64,000 nt of DNA from Carallia brachiata (taxonomy: Eukaryota > Streptophyta > Magnoliopsida > Malpighiales > Rhizophoraceae): NCBI GenBank assembly GCA_021464245.1, contig JADCRB010000087.1, positions 62,001-126,000 on the forward strand, read 5' to 3'. Under the pieces are notes generated by a model. That model saw nothing but the letters and a program-made list of their open reading frames with translations, searched no databases and was not told the DNA's origin. A program made the translations under genes and the position numbers. Of this stretch, positions 21,690 through 33,320 are shown one piece after another (the stretch's first letter is position 1; each line of letters opens with the position of its first letter).

Positions 21690-22477
21690 AAACAAGAAAT
21701 TAACTTTAATGTTTTTATGTTTGAATGAGGAAGATGACCACAATAATTACTTGAGTAGGAGGATGACATAAACATCACACTTATATTATATAAAATTAAT
21801 CACTCCACATTATATAACACGTTATATGAATCTTTATTTATATTACACTCCTAATACACATTTAATTACCTAGTCATAACTAATATTGCATAAATTCTAA
21901 AATTGAGCTATTTAACACATTAATTTAAATATATATTATCAGAAAGTTAAATACTAGAACTTCATGCTTAACGAAACATAAATCTCACATAGTACGATAT
22001 TATTAAATTCATGTATATTTTTAACATCCCTTCATAAACTTGAATTTCTCCTTTTTTGCTCCAATCTTTGATACGAGCTCTTGGACAGTAATCTAAAAAA
22101 AAATCATGAATTCTTTGTAAGAGAATATGTCTGAGCCTTATAATTTCTAGAATATTTCATTTTTCTCTCTTGCATTTTCAACTTCAATTCATTCAACTTT
22201 TTGGAAGACTTCTTAATAGCTTTTCTGCAAATTTTCACGATCTTCATAAAAATCTTTTCCAATAATCTTGTTTTCGTTTAACTTTTGAATTTGAATATCT
22301 TAAATGACGATATTATAAACTCTTTTTAAGTATCTGATTCTGAGCAACGCAAGATCATTCTCTTCATTCTTTTTCGTGAAATTTGTACGACTATCAACCA
22401 TTTAAATTTTATTAAAATCTTCAGGAATAACTGTTGCCTCAAACATTGGTAAATGATTTGGCTCATTAAAACCTTCC
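21690..22477 (-). mobile_element. Fragment of a Copia-type non-autonomous element (3' LTR plus interior)
   Basis: The sequence aligns by eye with the left LTR and adjoining interior of the element at 54972-56560 (shared landmarks CTTAACGAAACATAAA, ATAAACTTGAATTTCTCC, ATTGGTAAATGATTTG). It stops abruptly at 22477, where the CHS remnant begins. Confidence 0.65.
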
Positions 22478-22481
22478 GCAA

Positions 22482-22640
22482 GTGAAGGCCTAGAATGGGG
22501 TGTCATTTTTGGGTTCGGCCGTGGCTTTACGGGGGAGACTGTTGTTTTACAGTCTCCCCATGCCATCACAGGTCACTGAACAATTGCTTGGCGGCTGTGG
22601 GACTCGGGTGCAAAAGAAATATGTTGTTCATAGGGAAGAG
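22482..22640 (+). pseudogene. CHS 3'-end remnant
   Basis: The first 95 bases match the end of CHS exon 2: the frame reads EGLEWGVIFGFG then RGFTGETVV, with Pro to Arg in the GFGPG loop, and the match runs on through the stop region into the 3' UTR (CAATTGCTTGGCGGCTGTGG). Nothing upstream of the GEGLEWG block survives because a Copia-type fragment abuts it at 22477. It shows that a second CHS gene once stood here. Confidence 0.85.
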
Positions 22641-22654
22641 ATGCTTGTTAATTT

Positions 22655-22765
22655 TATTTTATTGTTAAAAATTTTACTTATAATTTAATATTATCCAATT
22701 TTTTTATCTAATTATTTTAAATAAATCTTATTTATTATATGGTGTAAATAATAACATAATTCATT
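22655..22765. mobile_element. Palindromic MITE (dispersed family), copy 3
   Basis: AAATTTTACTTATAATTTAA with an inverted partner ending near 22765, centre TTTTAAATAAATCTTATTT. It sits in the same position relative to the CHS remnant as copy 2 does to CHS, so it was duplicated with the gene. Confidence 0.55.
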
Positions 22766-23004
22766 AGAACTATTAGAACAACAATAGCAGAAGATAATTA
22801 TGTAGATAAAATTTAGGATTTAAACCCGACTTTAGAATTGATAATCATTATTTCTAACCATTTGGGCTATTGTGCAATCCACAACTCAATAATTGTTTAA
22901 CTATGGATAAAAGGAAACTTTCAATAAGCTTCTTTTTTATAATATTGAAACATGAGATAATTACTTTATATACGCTTTAATGATATAATTACTTTACAAT
23001 CTCA

Positions 23005-25560
23005 TTTTCCTAAATAATGGCCATAAATAATTACCATAAATTTTTTTGCCATATGTACTGTACTAATGAGAATTAATTAAATTTCAAAAAATTATTGACT
23101 CTTTTCATAAATTTCCCTAATTTTATTAGAATTAATGGCAGACACGTACGATAATATTTGTCAATATGATATTTAAAAAAATATTAATAGCAATTATTCC
23201 TTTTTTTATCATAAAAATCTGCATTATAAATATATTATATGTGTTATATTTAAATATATAGCAATTATACCCTTTTTGGTTTATCAAAATCTTTTAGTAT
23301 ATTGGAAAACTTAGAGAAAGCTTCCTCATAATTTTTGTTGCCATGTGGTAAAAGGTCACAATTTTCCTCTTCAATTATTGCTATTTTTAAATTATTTCTA
23401 ATAATAAAATAGATTTAGGTTAGTTAATGCTTGTTAATATGCTAATAAATAGCATTTTAATCAATATACTAATTTCCCTCTTCAATATATAATGTATAAG
23501 GTGTTAGTAATGCATTGTTAAATGGAATGCAGAGAATACCAAATACGTTTGCACAAATTAAGGTCTGAAATTTATTGACCAGATGGATTTCCATTTACCC
23601 GAACAATAAAGTTGTCATGTTTAAAAACGGTCCATCTTTTAAAGTTAAAGAGTCCCAATCAGTGGGGCTACTGCACTTCTCTTTATCTCTCTCTCAGTTG
23701 AGTTTTGCTTGGTTCAATCTCATTGGAAAGGTATCAGTTGTGCCACATTGGATAACTCAATCTCAGAATACAATTGCTTTACCTACATTCCCCTCCATTT
23801 CTTTTATGGTTTTGTTTCTATTTTGAAGCCTTGGATATTCTTATTTTTGTTCCCTCTTATTTCCGAAGAATTCTAATTGTAAAACTACTGAAATTTTGCA
23901 TTGTTTAGGCCTATTTACTATTTGCCCGCTTTTTTCCCTTTTTTTTTTCTTTGGTTTATGGTGGTAGTTTTAGTAGATTTAGATCAGAGAGGAACAGTTG
24001 TGTACCTATAAGGAACAATTGTGACCCTATAAAAAATTATCTCATTATTATCAGAAATAAAATATTTATTTAAATTTATAAAATACTTAAAACATAAATT
24101 TTAGGAAGCATGCCAGATCAGCATTTTTGATTTAGAAAATTAACGAAAAGTTTTATTTTTCCTTTGTAAATTAATATATGATATAAATAAGATATTCATC
24201 ATTAAAACGTGGAAAGAATTTATTAGAGGTAAAGATTCTCTTTTAGCATTTACTAGATATTGAGAATATGATATATAGAGTTTATTTATATATTCACAAT
24301 ATTCATGTCAAAACTTTTATCATAATTATATTAAGTAATTCATGAAATAATTTTATATAATTTATAAATAAATTAATAAAAGTTAAAATAAAATTCATGC
24401 GCAATGCAATTAGGTGTCTAATTAGTCTAAAGCTCAAACTCTTACCTAGCTACTTGAAGTAGTGGAAAGACGAAATATTTTAATGCAATAAATTGTGTTA
24501 GTTCGCGTTAGGTAGTATCATTATAGTAATTGGTTAAACATATAATTTTTGTGGAAAAAAACTTTATGACTTTACAAAATAATTTTAAAATGAAAATAAA
24601 ATGATATAAATTATTAGATAATAAATTTATATTAAAAAAATAGATAAATTGTCAATTAGCCCAAGTGTCAATCTATGATGGCCACATCTCAAACAATAGA
24701 AAGATGTACCGAGTGTCAATCTAAAATGTTACAAATTTAAATTAAATTGAAACTATCTTATAAATATTCGTTTTTTTTTCAATTAAACACGATTTTTTAG
24801 TATTGAAAATTATTGTTGAACCAAAATTTTCAATTTCCAATTGATTCAGATAACTAATTATCAAATTTATTTGATTATTGATTTAATTAGGTTCAATTTT
24901 ATGGTCCAATTTTATCGGTTTTTAAAAATTTTCAATTTGTTAACTCCCGTATATTAGTGATTGATGCTTCACCGAACATGGAGTCCCTTGTATATGATTG
25001 CTGTTTGTTTTTATTTGTTAATTTTATGAGGTTTTTTTAAGTAGATAAAATTTATTTATAATTTTATATTACACAATAAATGAGATATACTTAAAAAAAA
25101 ATTAAAATAATATTAAATTATAAATTAATTTTATTTAAAAAAAAAATAAAATTATCAAATATTTTAATGCAAATGCATGGGTCCGACAATGGTAGCTGGT
25201 ACGTGCCAACAAATGCAGGCGATGATCTTGAGGGGCCCCGGCAGTGGCTATGTGCCAATTTTTATTTGGTTGAACCGAAGATGACAACGGTTAGCAAATC
25301 TTTGCCTTGCTTCGTACGGTTGACAGCATGACAACCCTAAACCCAAGACTGCTTGCCTTGCTTCGTACGGAACCACTTCAAGCTGCCAAATCTTTTTTTT
25401 TTTGTTTTTCATATATACAGCAAATCAAATCTTATTAATCACAGCATCCACCGGCAAAACTGGACGCCCTAATATCCTATCAACAACCATCAGTTAGAAG
25501 CCTCTACCCACCTCTCAACTGCTATACAAGCCAACAAAAAACAAGATTTGAAGAATCTCA
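23005..25560 (+). repeat. Duplicated non-coding module D2
   Basis: Second copy of the D1 block. The first palindrome is damaged (GCTGGTACGTGCCAAC near 25195) and the TATA box is changed to TATACAAG near 25523. A palindromic MITE sits at about 25030-25145, absent at this point in D1. No gene was found inside. Confidence 0.7.
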
Positions 25561-25570
25561 TAAAATTTAG

Positions 25571-25571
25571 T

Positions 25572-25617
<46 letters not shown>

Positions 25618-25632
25618 ATATATATATATACC
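25571..25632. repeat. (CT)n(AT)n microsatellite
   Basis: About 12 CT units run directly into about 20 AT units with one interruption. It marks the join between module D2 and unit A. Confidence 0.9.
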
Positions 25633-26461
25633 TTAGTCTAATAAATTCTTTTTAAACAGTAAAGGGTCATATATTGAAAATAATTTTGCCAAGATCACTC
25701 CTAGAGAGATTCTGTAAACTCTGAACTCTTTGCTCTTCATAAAATTTTAAGGTCTTTGTTTGTTCAGATTTCAACTTTCACACCTTTTTATTACTACGAT
25801 CACAAACTCATTGAGTCGTTAGGCCACACCCACAACTAGTGACCATACTTCTTTTCTTACCTTCCTCGGATGATTTGACCATGAGATATTGAATTTGGAA
25901 GCCTATGGGGCTTATCTAGTAAATTTCTTTTTTGGAATTAATATGCTGTGAATTTCTCACTTTCCAAAATCTACGAGTTTTCTTGCAAATGTTGGCATCT
26001 CTCAAAGGGAACCTCTATTATTCAAGAAACATCTTCCACCAGAATTGTAGGATTTGGTAATAGTGGATATGGTGGGAGTTGCTCACCCAAAGACGGGATA
26101 GCAATTTGAGTCTCATGTTTTTTTTATGGTTGTAATTGTTCTATTTCTCTGCCTCCAAAACTTTAAAAAAAAAAAAAAAATCTCCAAACTTTTTCAATTT
26201 TGTTTCGGTGAAAAGCCAAATCCAACTTCTTTTAGCATAAATAAATAAGTAGAGGAAGAGGAGCGCAGAGATGCAGTGAAACCATAAGCTTAGGCCATAT
26301 GCTTAAAATTTAATTATTTTTTATTATTTTTGGGAATTGAACCCCACTAAAACAATGATCAGTTTTTTATAACTCGGTATTGGAGCCGTAATTAAAGAAA
26401 TAAACAAATAATTATAGAATGAGGCTAGCCAATCAACTCACTTGGGAGGTACGACACCCAC

Positions 26462-26562
26462 CACGTGGAACTCAGTCGGTGAAGGTCTGAGACCGACCAC
26501 CACCTCCACGTGTTGCATCGTGCCACCGGTCTATCTTGGAAACCAATCAAATCTCTATATAA
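26462..26562 (+). promoter_or_regulatory. BAHD copy 1 promoter: two G-boxes, CCAAT and TATA
   Basis: CACGTG occurs at 26462-26467 and 26507-26512, CCAATCA near 26543, and TATATAA at 26556-26562, about 210 bp before the start codon. A poly-T leader tract lies at 26654-26668. Confidence 0.7.
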
Positions 26563-26773
26563 CGTTGCCTTAACGGGCATTCTGAATCATCCATCGTTCT
26601 GGTACGCTCTCCTCAGTCCTAGTTTATTCCTCTTGCTTTGTTTTGTTTTTGCTTTTTTTTTTTTTTTTCTTGGTACTCATTAATTATCTAGCCTAGTTTT
26701 TATAGCATTTAATCTGTTACAAACTTTATTTTAATTTCTCTGAGCTTTAATTTGTAGAGAGCAGGAGGAGAAA

Positions 26774-28135
26774 ATGGCACTTGAAATAGAAGTGGTCTCG
26801 CAGAAAACGGTGAAACCCTCTTCTCCGACGCCTCATCACCTTGGCCGTCACAACCTTTCCTCTCTTGATCAAGTCATGACCAAAGTTTTCATACCCTGGC
26901 TTTTCTTCTATCCCAATTCCAACGAGGCAAAGGCAAACATTAACAATAATAATAATAATAAAGAGGAGGAAAGCGTGGTCGACAGGATTATTGAGAAATC
27001 TCTGTCAGAGGCCTTAACTGTATTCTATCCTTTGGCAGGACGCATGAAAGACAACACCTACGTAGAATGCAACGACGAGGGCATCCACTTTGTGGTAGCC
27101 AAGGCCAATTGCCCGATGTCGGTTGTTCTCCAGAACCCGCATCGCTGTGGCATTAACAAGTTGCTTCCGTTCGAGCTCGACGACCCCACTGAGTTTCTTG
27201 CCTTTGCGCAGGTCACTCACTTTGGGTGCGGTGGCATGGCAATCGGGTTTGGCTTTCCACACAAAATTGGAGATGGTTTGTCCTCGGCTATGTTCATCAA
27301 CACCTGGGCCTCCCTGGCTCGTGGGGAGACCAAAAACATAACAACTGCTCCTCGTTTTGATTCGACCACCTATTTTCCGCCAATTCACCAAGACATATCT
27401 ACCTTTGATCCTGAATTTGAGGTTGTCAAGGACAAGATTGCCATGGGAAGGTTCGTGTTCAGTGCGTCCAGCATAGCGACTTTGAGAGACAAGTACACCA
27501 ACAAAAATGGCACCGGCCAATACTCGAGACGCCCGACACGATTTGAGGCCCTAACCTTATTCATTTGGAGTAGATTCATGGCCACAACTCAAGTCGACGC
27601 TGATGATGATAAAATCCACACGGTCTGTTTTCCAGTGAACTTGCGTCCAAAGATGGATCCGCCTTTGTCGGAGTACCATTTCGGGAATATATTCGTTGAG
27701 CCAGTTGTGGTGGTGCCTAAAGTGGGTGACCTTGAGGAGAAGTGCTTTGCTATTCTAAGCCAAATGAGAGATGCAATAAGTGGCATTGATTCAAACTATG
27801 TCAAAACTATCCAGGAGGCCGGCGACAAGTATTTGAATATGATTACTGAGCGGGCCGAGGGAATCATCAGTGGAAAGGTAATCTCTCTAAACTTTACCAC
27901 TTGTTGCAGTTTTCCAGTTTATGAAGTCGATTTTGGATGGGGCAAGCCTGCCTGGCTAGGCTCTGTGAACTGGCCTTACAAGAACCTAGTTACGTATGCT
28001 AACACCCCAAAAGGGGATGGGGGTATAGAGGTATTGATGTACTTGACAGAGCAAGACATGGCCAAGTTTGAAGTTGATGAGGAGCTTGCTGCATTTACTT
28101 CTGAATCTCCACCCCAAGATTATTTTACATCGTAA
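26774..28135 (+). CDS. BAHD acyltransferase (clade III, vinorine synthase-like), intact
   Basis: A single exon of 453 aa, normal for BAHD enzymes. The catalytic HxxxD motif is HKIGD at 163-167 and the structural DFGWG motif is at 386-390; both are complete. FYPLAGR at 84-90 and SEYHFGNIF are also family blocks. BAHD enzymes move an acyl group from acyl-CoA to an alcohol or amine in the cytosol, using the His of HxxxD as base. The closest family I recognise is the vinorine synthase/acetyltransferase group, but the substrate cannot be read from sequence. A variable Asn-rich insert encoded by AAT repeats sits at about residues 55-62. It is the only undamaged one of three copies here. A polyadenylation signal AATAAA lies at 28415-28420. 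Confidence 0.95.
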   Translation: MALEIEVVSQKTVKPSSPTPHHLGRHNLSSLDQVMTKVFIPWLFFYPNSNEAKANINNNNNNKEEESVVDRIIEKSLSEALTVFYPLAGRMKDNTYVECNDEGIHFVVAKANCPMSVVLQNPHRCGINKLLPFELDDPTEFLAFAQVTHFGCGGMAIGFGFPHKIGDGLSSAMFINTWASLARGETKNITTAPRFDSTTYFPPIHQDISTFDPEFEVVKDKIAMGRFVFSASSIATLRDKYTNKNGTGQYSRRPTRFEALTLFIWSRFMATTQVDADDDKIHTVCFPVNLRPKMDPPLSEYHFGNIFVEPVVVVPKVGDLEEKCFAILSQMRDAISGIDSNYVKTIQEAGDKYLNMITERAEGIISGKVISLNFTTCCSFPVYEVDFGWGKPAWLGSVNWPYKNLVTYANTPKGDGGIEVLMYLTEQDMAKFEVDEELAAFTSESPPQDYFTS

Positions 28136-28507
28136 TAACATACTACTGTTAGTCTGTTGCGGGCTTTAGGGGCTTGTCCTTTTCTGTTGTGTCGTTGTTT
28201 TCTTCGGTATTCCTTCTAAATTGGGTTTGTCTCTTGTTGTACGTTATGTGATTGTTGCTTTGGTTCACTGTTCTGTTTGTTGAGGCAATAAGACGCGAGT
28301 GATAGTTATGGTGTGTCATGTGTTAGTGGGGTGAGTCACGGGTCAGAGTCGTGGGAAAGTCATGTTAGGTTGTTTCATTAATTGTAAGTCTATATAAGGC
28401 AATCCTCCGATTGGAATAAAGAGACATGAAGTACCGTAAAAACCAAAATCAAGTTGTTTTCTGCAGTTTATTTCCTTGTCGGGAAAATGTTTATAATTAT
28501 GTAAAAA

Positions 28508-28670
28508 AAAATTATTTAAATAATATTTAAATTATAATAATTAATATATTTTATATAGTTATAATTATAAAATGTAAGATAAAAAATATCACTATTTTTT
28601 TAATTTATATTATTTTATTATAATTATATAAAATATGTTAATTATTATAATTTAAATATTATTTGAGTTA
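28508..28670. mobile_element. AT-rich foldback MITE, unit A copy
   Basis: ATTATTTAAATAATATTTAA at the left is answered by an inverted arm, TTATAATTTAAATATTATTT, at the right. Shorter copies occur at about 36868-36985 (B) and 59742-59870 (C), so it predates the duplication. Confidence 0.65.
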
Positions 28671-29489
28671 ACTTTTTTTTTATGAGCAAGAGAGTCTTTC
28701 TTTTATTCCTTCAAGATAGCTTTAAGAGATCGAGCCTGTATAGCTGGCTAATACCGTACAAACGATCAGTATCGTATAATATTTATTTATTTATAATTCA
28801 TGTTCATGTCAGTCATTTTCTGTTTACTTGAATAAAAATGCTTTGTATACCCAAGAAATATACATGCATACATGTTAGAGCGAGTAAGTCATAATGCTAG
28901 ATCAGTAGCCTTGTCTTTTTATTGGCTAATGATTTTTTTTTTTTTTGACCAAATGGCTAATGAACTTTTGTTACATAATTAATGAGACGCAATAATTTTA
29001 ATTTTTGTCTTGCAATGGAAGTTTGTTACATAATACGTGTGAAAAGCAACACTTGATGTAGATGAAATTTCGGGAACTCAACTTTGATCATTAAGTTAAA
29101 GTCCCATCTATATTAATGTATATATTTAGGGGTGTTTAGTTCACTTATTGTTATTTTTGTTACTGTTGCCGATTATTTGCTGTTTTTATTTATTAATTAT
29201 TATTACTTATTATTTATTTTTGTTATTGATTAAAAAATAAAATAAATATTTTAGACATATTATTTGTTTTATTATAATATATAATCTTTTTAATTTGGTT
29301 AATCTATATATAAAAAAAATTTCTCGTTTTAGAAAAGTAAAAAAGATGATTCAAATGTGATATTCTACTTCCAGTCAAAAAAAAAAAGTGATATTCTACT
29401 CTTGTTCGTCCTTTTTAAGAGAAAAAAGGTGAATTAGAGAGAAAATGATTTTCCTTTTATAGGACGACAGCGAATTGCTACCTATATAT

Positions 29490-29900
29490 AGCTTGTTTCC
29501 TTGTCTTTTTTCACAAAAAAAAATAACTAATAAATCCAAACACAGTAAATAGAAAAGAAAAATTCTCACAAAAGTCTTTCTGTGCTCTTTGAGATCTGTA
29601 TATTATCAACAAAATAATTTCTGATGAAACATTTGTTCAGGTTACGATAACTAAAATGTGACCCTTGTCTTAGCCTGTCATTATCTAGACAAAGTATTCA
29701 CAACAAATACGGTAAATAGCTGATCCGATAAATGATGCAATGCTCGTCATTTTGCTTGTTTCCTTGTCTTTCTCTGTACTTTGAGATCTGTACAGGCAGG
29801 GGATAAGTATTTGCTCTTCTTCCTTCTCTTGGAGATGAGACCTGCTCAATTTCATTATTCAAGCATTGAGTCCTCCAAAATTATGAGAAGCACTTACTAC
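29490..29900. repeat. Downstream module, first copy in unit A
   Basis: It begins TAGCTTGTTTCCTTGTC and contains CTGATGAAACATTTGTTCAG, GCAACAAATACGGTAAATAG-like and GCAGGGGATAAGTATTTGCT blocks. Copies are at 32540-32960, 37890-38640 (split by an insertion) and 60780-61540 (split likewise). Confidence 0.75.
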
Positions 29901-30274
29901 AATCTGATATTTCATTATTAGTTAACAAAAATTAACGTAAAAGCTTTTGGTTACAAAATTAATATTTTATCCTAGATTTATTTTTTGTCATAATAAAGAC
30001 AAGGAACAAGCTAGTAACTTTATACCAAAAATTTCAATTTCCTTCGACTATCTCACCATTTTAGTAAGAAAGTGAATCATATATCAAAAGTACAACTTTT
30101 CTCTTTACTTTCAATTTATTTTGTTTCTCTACTAGATCCAAACACAAGAAACTTCCTTCTTCTTTCTATTCTACCAATCCACACATGGTGTTAAGAATAC
30201 TTGGAACATGCATAATTCAATACTATTGGAATTTGGAAAAAAAAAAAAAGGATCAACCAAACAAACGATACCAC

Positions 30275-30507
30275 CTGCAATTTTTCAGCCTCTTCCTTTT
30301 CCATCGCAAGCTGTTTCTGCAGTTCTTGTAGTTTTACTGAATAATCAACCTTCTCCCCCTGAAAATATCATGAACACCGAGTCTTGTCAAAGTGACAAAG
30401 CTTTTCTATGAAACCGAGTTCCATTATAAGAAGCTCAGCACCAGAACCAAAAAAGATTGGGCTGTCGAACTTTTCGGCCGTTGAACAAGAGCCTCCAATT
30501 CAATTGT
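30275..30507 (-). pseudogene. ATM: ATM kinase gene fragment, unit A (two exons)
   Basis: On the minus strand one exon (30358-30275, 84 bp) encodes GEKVDYSVKLQELQKQLAME followed by KEEAEKLQ, with intact AG acceptor and GT donor. An upstream exon (30507 to about 30460) encodes TIELEALVQRPKSST. Together they match the FAT-domain segment of plant ATM, the DNA double-strand-break kinase. The upstream exon has lost its donor by a deletion, and the exon that precedes it in copies B and C is missing. The fragment cannot make a kinase; no catalytic domain is present. Confidence 0.75.
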
Positions 30508-30939
30508 CTACAAAATTATTCATCAGATATTTAGTTAAATCCCTTAAAGCCCTTTTTCCTGTTTCTGTATATAATATAGCAAGTTGGAAATTAGCTAACT
30601 GACCGTTGAATTATGTGCGTAACTCCCAAACAGAGAAACACAAGACATCGGGCATCAAGTTGCTCTTCCCACAAGAATGATTTGCAATAGGCAGCGGTTG
30701 AGCAAGTTACAAGCGAACAAGACTGCCTCACACATCATAATCAATATATCAATATCGATGTCAAAATCACTATCAATTTAAAGTCATGATTTTAACATAA
30801 ACTCAAATAGAACAGATATGCTTGCTTACTGATGATATTTAAGAGACTCAAAAGGAATGGACGAAAATAAATAAATAAATAAATAAACAGAAGTTAGAAG
30901 ATGTAAATACGTACAGAAATATAAGAGAATGCAATCTGG

Positions 30940-31152
30940 TAAATCATCAATCTGATATGTGCTTGATCAGTTTGATCTCCGCATAGGAGTATCTTCCTCT
31001 TCTTCATCCTTATCCTCCTCCTCGCAGATTTCAGACAACATCTGAAGAACACTCAACAACACAAAATCTGTCCAATTGACAACACCCAAACGCGGCGGAG
31101 ACCACGGTATATATAACATATCAGATTGGTCACAGAATGTCTGGCATAGCAT
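30940..31152 (-). pseudogene. Unassigned coding-like remnant, unit A
   Basis: The minus strand has a possible TATA box (TATATATACC near 31115) and an acidic stretch LSEICEEEDKDEEEED. The parallel stretch in unit B at 41040-41260 reads ISEISNEEDKDEEDED. A splice-acceptor-like CTTCAG precedes it. I do not recognise the gene; it may be an upstream exon of the same ATM fragment or of another gene. Confidence 0.4.
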
Positions 31153-31199
31153 ATATGGTAAGTAATTGTAATTGATTATAGTGATGAACCCACTCTAAA

Positions 31200-32540
31200 T
31201 TATATTCTAGAATTATGGTTTGAAAGGGAAATTTTGACTTTTAAGATTACTAAAATCAGAAAAATAGTCTGTATACAATCTATAAAGGGTAGTTTTTCTA
31301 TAAAAGGAGAAGAGCTCAATCTTATCTCTTCTCTTTACAGTTGGGTGAGGCAGAGGAATGAGTTAAAGACAGTCTATATACAATTAATTTATAATTTATA
31401 GGATAAGGATGCATAAAGATTAAAATAGGTTTTAGAAAATGATATGTGATAAAGAAGTTGTAAATAAAATATTTAAGTAAATCTATATACACTTTCTCTT
31501 AAGTCTCAAATATAATTGGAAAAAGTAAGAGGGTCTATAAGTTTCATAACGCTAATGGGACTCTACACATTTCATCATATCAAATTTAGATAAACATAGT
31601 GATCAAATGTGTTTAATTCTTTTAACAGTCTATATTGAGTAGTATAATCTTCTTAAATTAATAAGTAAGTATGTTTCCTAAGAAATAAGGATTTTGTTGA
31701 CATATAAAACTAAAACTAAAAGACCTATAAAATCAAGAAGAACATAAATGAAATTTTTTCTCTCTTACATGAACTAATATTAGACCTACGCAATATGTGG
31801 GTATATCAAATAAGTTCAAAAGAATTGAATAAGCAATTAAAATGCAAACGTCTTCATGAGAGCTATAGGGTCGGAAAATTCCAGTTGAGCTGCAAATTCA
31901 CTTACAGTTTGCACCACCTGCAAAGGACACCATTCCATCTTGCTCTCGCCATCTTTGACACCTTATTCTCATTGTCAACTACGGTGTCCCATTTTTATTG
32001 ACTATTATAGCTTTTTTCCTTGTCCCTTTTTTTTTTTTTAACTCAGGAAAGTAACAAATTATCTTCATACCAGATAAATAGTCAGAGTTAAAAGACAAGT
32101 TCGTTTTTGAAGCAAGTTGCGACAAGTAGTCAGAGTTATGAACATACTTAAACAAAAATTGGAACTAATATCTTGTCCATTTATCAAATTTATGAAGAAA
32201 CTTAAAAGACGCAAAAGAATTTTATACCTCTTGATTCGGATTCACTTGGTTAGAAATATTTACTCCCACCGTCTCCTGATTCTCAGTTCCCTGTTAAAAT
32301 ATTTTTTATTTTTTTCTTTAATTCGGCTTCAAGTAAGTAAGAAGGAACAATGGAAAAAAACAAACCAATATAGAGCAATTAAGCAAGAATTTACTTGTTG
32401 ATTAGTGTCTGCATTCAAGAGCTAGTTTTCCTGGGAAGTGTCAATTATTTGTATGGTGGCAGCCATTTGTTTCAGTTACATTCGGGGCAGACATTTTAGG
32501 GATACCTAAGGCTGAGGGTCGTACATAAACCTCCGGGTTA
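31200..32540. other. Unit A intergenic DNA
   Basis: Aligns in patches with 41380-42780 of unit B (for example GTCTATAAGTTTCATAACGC against GTCCATAAGTTTCAAGCCAC). No gene was found on either strand; frames at 31795 and 32117 show no family motif. Confidence 0.5.
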
Positions 32541-32960
32541 TATAGCTTGTTTCCTTGTCCTTTTAAAAGAAAAAACTAAAAAATATCTTATAAATGTCCG
32601 AGTTCAGTAAATAAAAAAGAGAGATTCGCACAAGACTCGTGCTTTGCACTTTGAGATTCGTATATTATCAACAAAACAATTTCTGATGAAACATTTATTC
32701 AGTGTATGGTAACTACAAAGTGATGCTTGTCTTGGGCTATCATTATCTAGACAAATTATTCGCAACAAATACGGTAAATAGCTGATCTGATCAATGATGC
32801 TTGTCATTTTGCTTGTTTCCACGTCTTTCCTTGCACTTTGAGAACTGTATGGGCAGGGGATAAGTATTTGCTCTTCTTCTTTTCTCTTGGAGATGAGGCC
32901 TTCTCAATTTATTCCTGAATCTTGCCATCATCTCTATCAATTTTTTTAGTAGCCAACCAT
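32540..32960. repeat. Downstream module, second copy in unit A
   Basis: It repeats 29490-29900 (TAGCTTGTTTCCTTGTCC, CTGATGAAACATTTATTCAG, GCAGGGGATAAGTATTTGCT). It implies a fourth unit whose BAHD gene has been lost. Confidence 0.75.
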
Positions 32961-33320
32961 CCTCTTTTCTCCAGACACGATGTCGTGTCCCTCCTCTTCT
33001 TTTTTTTGCCTTCACCACTACCGGCACTAGAAATTTAATCCTCACTTGCCACTTGAGATTCAGAAAGGTTCGGCTTCTTTCTCCTACTTAGTTTGGAAAT
33101 CACATTGCTGCTATAACCAAGAGCATCATCGTTGACTTCCCTCTTTTTCCTACCAGATGAAGTTGCCGATCCGCCTGATTTTGTTGTTGCCTTTTCCACA
33201 TCCTCCGTCTTAATTTTTCCTCTTCTACATACCAGACAAAGATGCAGGTATACCCAAGTTTGCTCCTTTAGCAAAATCACCCATGGCAATTGTGGGCACA
33301 GCAGCTGTGTCCCTGCCTAA
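32960..33320 (-). pseudogene. Unassigned basic-protein exon remnant
   Basis: The minus strand reads TIAMGDFAKGANLGIPAS, then a GTATGT donor-like site, and in another frame KIKTEDVEKATTKSGGSATS, RKKREVNDDALGYSSN and KPNLSESQVASED before a stop. The composition (Lys, Ser, acidic) looks like a real nuclear protein terminus. I do not recognise it. It follows the second module copy and has no equivalent in B or C. Confidence 0.4.

Larger units (their letters stand above)
28136..30200. other. Unit A downstream DNA: 3' UTR, foldback MITE, module
   Basis: After the BAHD 3' UTR comes a long AT-only palindrome (28508-28670), then AT-rich DNA, then the TAGCTTGTTTCCTTGTC module at about 29490-29900. No protein-coding region was found. 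Confidence 0.6.

Noticed and set aside
27014..27520. Minus-strand 168-codon frame in BAHD copy 1
   Set aside because: Antisense shadow of the intact BAHD gene.
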